Shown one piece after another: positions 7,857 through 8,258 of a stretch of 8,258 nucleotides of DNA (the first letter of the stretch is position 1; every line of letters starts with the position of its first letter). The translations under genes and the position numbers were made by a program. The stretch lies in the NCBI GenBank assembly GCA_009787035.1, contig WRGV01000062.1:1-8258 (forward strand). Reading direction: 5' to 3'. Under the pieces are notes generated by a model that saw nothing but the letters and a program-made list of their open reading frames with translations, searched no databases and had not been told where the DNA came from. Origin of the DNA: Propionibacteriaceae bacterium. Its GTDB lineage: Bacteria; Actinomycetota; Actinomycetes; Propionibacteriales; Propionibacteriaceae.

Positions 7857-8258
7857 CCACCGCCACATCTGCCCCGCATCCGGACGAACGCACCCCTTTG
7901 CTGCGCCTGACCGACATCGCCAAGTCGTTCGGCCCGGTCACCGTGCTGCGCGGCATCAACCTGGACGTGCATGCCGGCGAGGTGCTGGTGCTGCTCGGCG
8001 AGAACGGCGCGGGCAAATCGACGCTGATCAAGATGGTGGCCGGCATCTACCAGCCCGATGCGGGCACCATCGAGCTGGACGGGCGCCCGGTCCACTTCAA
8101 GACGATCCACCAGGCCGAGGCCGCGGGCATCAGCACCATCCACCAGGAGCTCAACAACGTGCCGCAGCTGTCGGTCGCCGAGAACATCCTGCTGGGCCGT
8201 CTTCCCACGGCCGGCGGGCTGGTGCGCAGGAATCTGGTTCGGGCCCGGGCGCGGCAGG
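7853..8258 (+). CDS. Sugar ABC transporter ATP-binding protein, RbsA/XylG/MglA type (partial)
   Basis: This is the N-terminal part (about 135 residues) of the cytoplasmic ATPase that powers a CUT2-type monosaccharide importer. Walker A is GENGAGKST (residues 49-57), the Q-loop is in STIHQELN (94-101, Q98), followed by PQLSVAENILLGR (104-116), wording characteristic of the RbsA family. These proteins usually have about 500 residues with two fused ATPase domains; the rest, including the signature and Walker B motifs, lies beyond the window. I place the start at TTG 7853, which overlaps the lacI TGA by two bases (TTGA); no upstream ATG or GTG is in frame near it, and the ribosome binding site is poor. 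An alternative TTG starts at 7898 (LLRLTDIAKSFG), which would shorten a non-conserved leader. Coupling to lacI translation is likely. The substrate (ribose, xylose, galactose or other) is undetermined. Confidence 0.93.
   Translation, partial: MTTATSAPHPDERTPLLRLTDIAKSFGPVTVLRGINLDVHAGEVLVLLGENGAGKSTLIKMVAGIYQPDAGTIELDGRPVHFKTIHQAEAAGISTIHQELNNVPQLSVAENILLGRLPTAGGLVRRNLVRARARQ

Noticed and set aside
6909..7868. 319-residue minus-strand open frame opposite the lacI-type gene
   Set aside because: Composition is that of an antisense shadow, and the plus strand encodes a full LacI-family protein with a good ribosome binding site.

Overview
This is GC-rich chromosomal DNA with strong G/C preference at third codon positions and frequent GTG starts (rpsL, fusA, tuf and feoB all use GTG). 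That profile, and EF-Tu, EF-G and S12 sequences of actinobacterial type (for example the [16 protein letters not shown] start of EF-Tu), point to an actinomycete. The EF-Tu N-terminus recalls propionibacteria or streptomycetes as I remember them; I cannot place the genus.

Layout. Positions 6274 to 1771 on the minus strand hold the classical str cluster, transcribed right to left: rpsL (S12), rpsG (S7), fusA (EF-G), tuf (EF-Tu). A sigma70-type promoter lies about 235 bp upstream of rpsL and a second one sits in the fusA-tuf gap, so tuf can be made separately in excess. A perfect 10-bp hairpin occupies the rpsG-fusA gap, and a strong intrinsic terminator follows tuf. Downstream on the same strand is the ferrous iron uptake pair feoA-feoB, joined by a GTGA stop/start overlap. 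feoB runs off the left edge of the window and is interrupted by a one-base frameshift between its G domain and membrane domain.

To the right, across a 535-bp divergent intergenic region, the plus strand carries a LacI-family repressor and then, in overlapping frames, the start of a sugar ABC transporter ATPase of the RbsA/XylG/MglA type, cut by the right edge. The pair looks like the front of a self-regulated pentose or hexose import operon. A 29-bp symmetric palindrome in the divergent region is the best operator candidate.

How it fits together: the str genes supply ribosomal decoding proteins and the elongation GTPases, feoAB would import Fe(II), and the lacI-ABC unit would import a sugar when the repressor is released. 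I see no mobile element, CRISPR array, RNA gene or novel defence system. The window is mostly housekeeping; its points of interest are the feoB frameshift, the palindromic operator, the structured leaders and some unusual EF-Tu residues.
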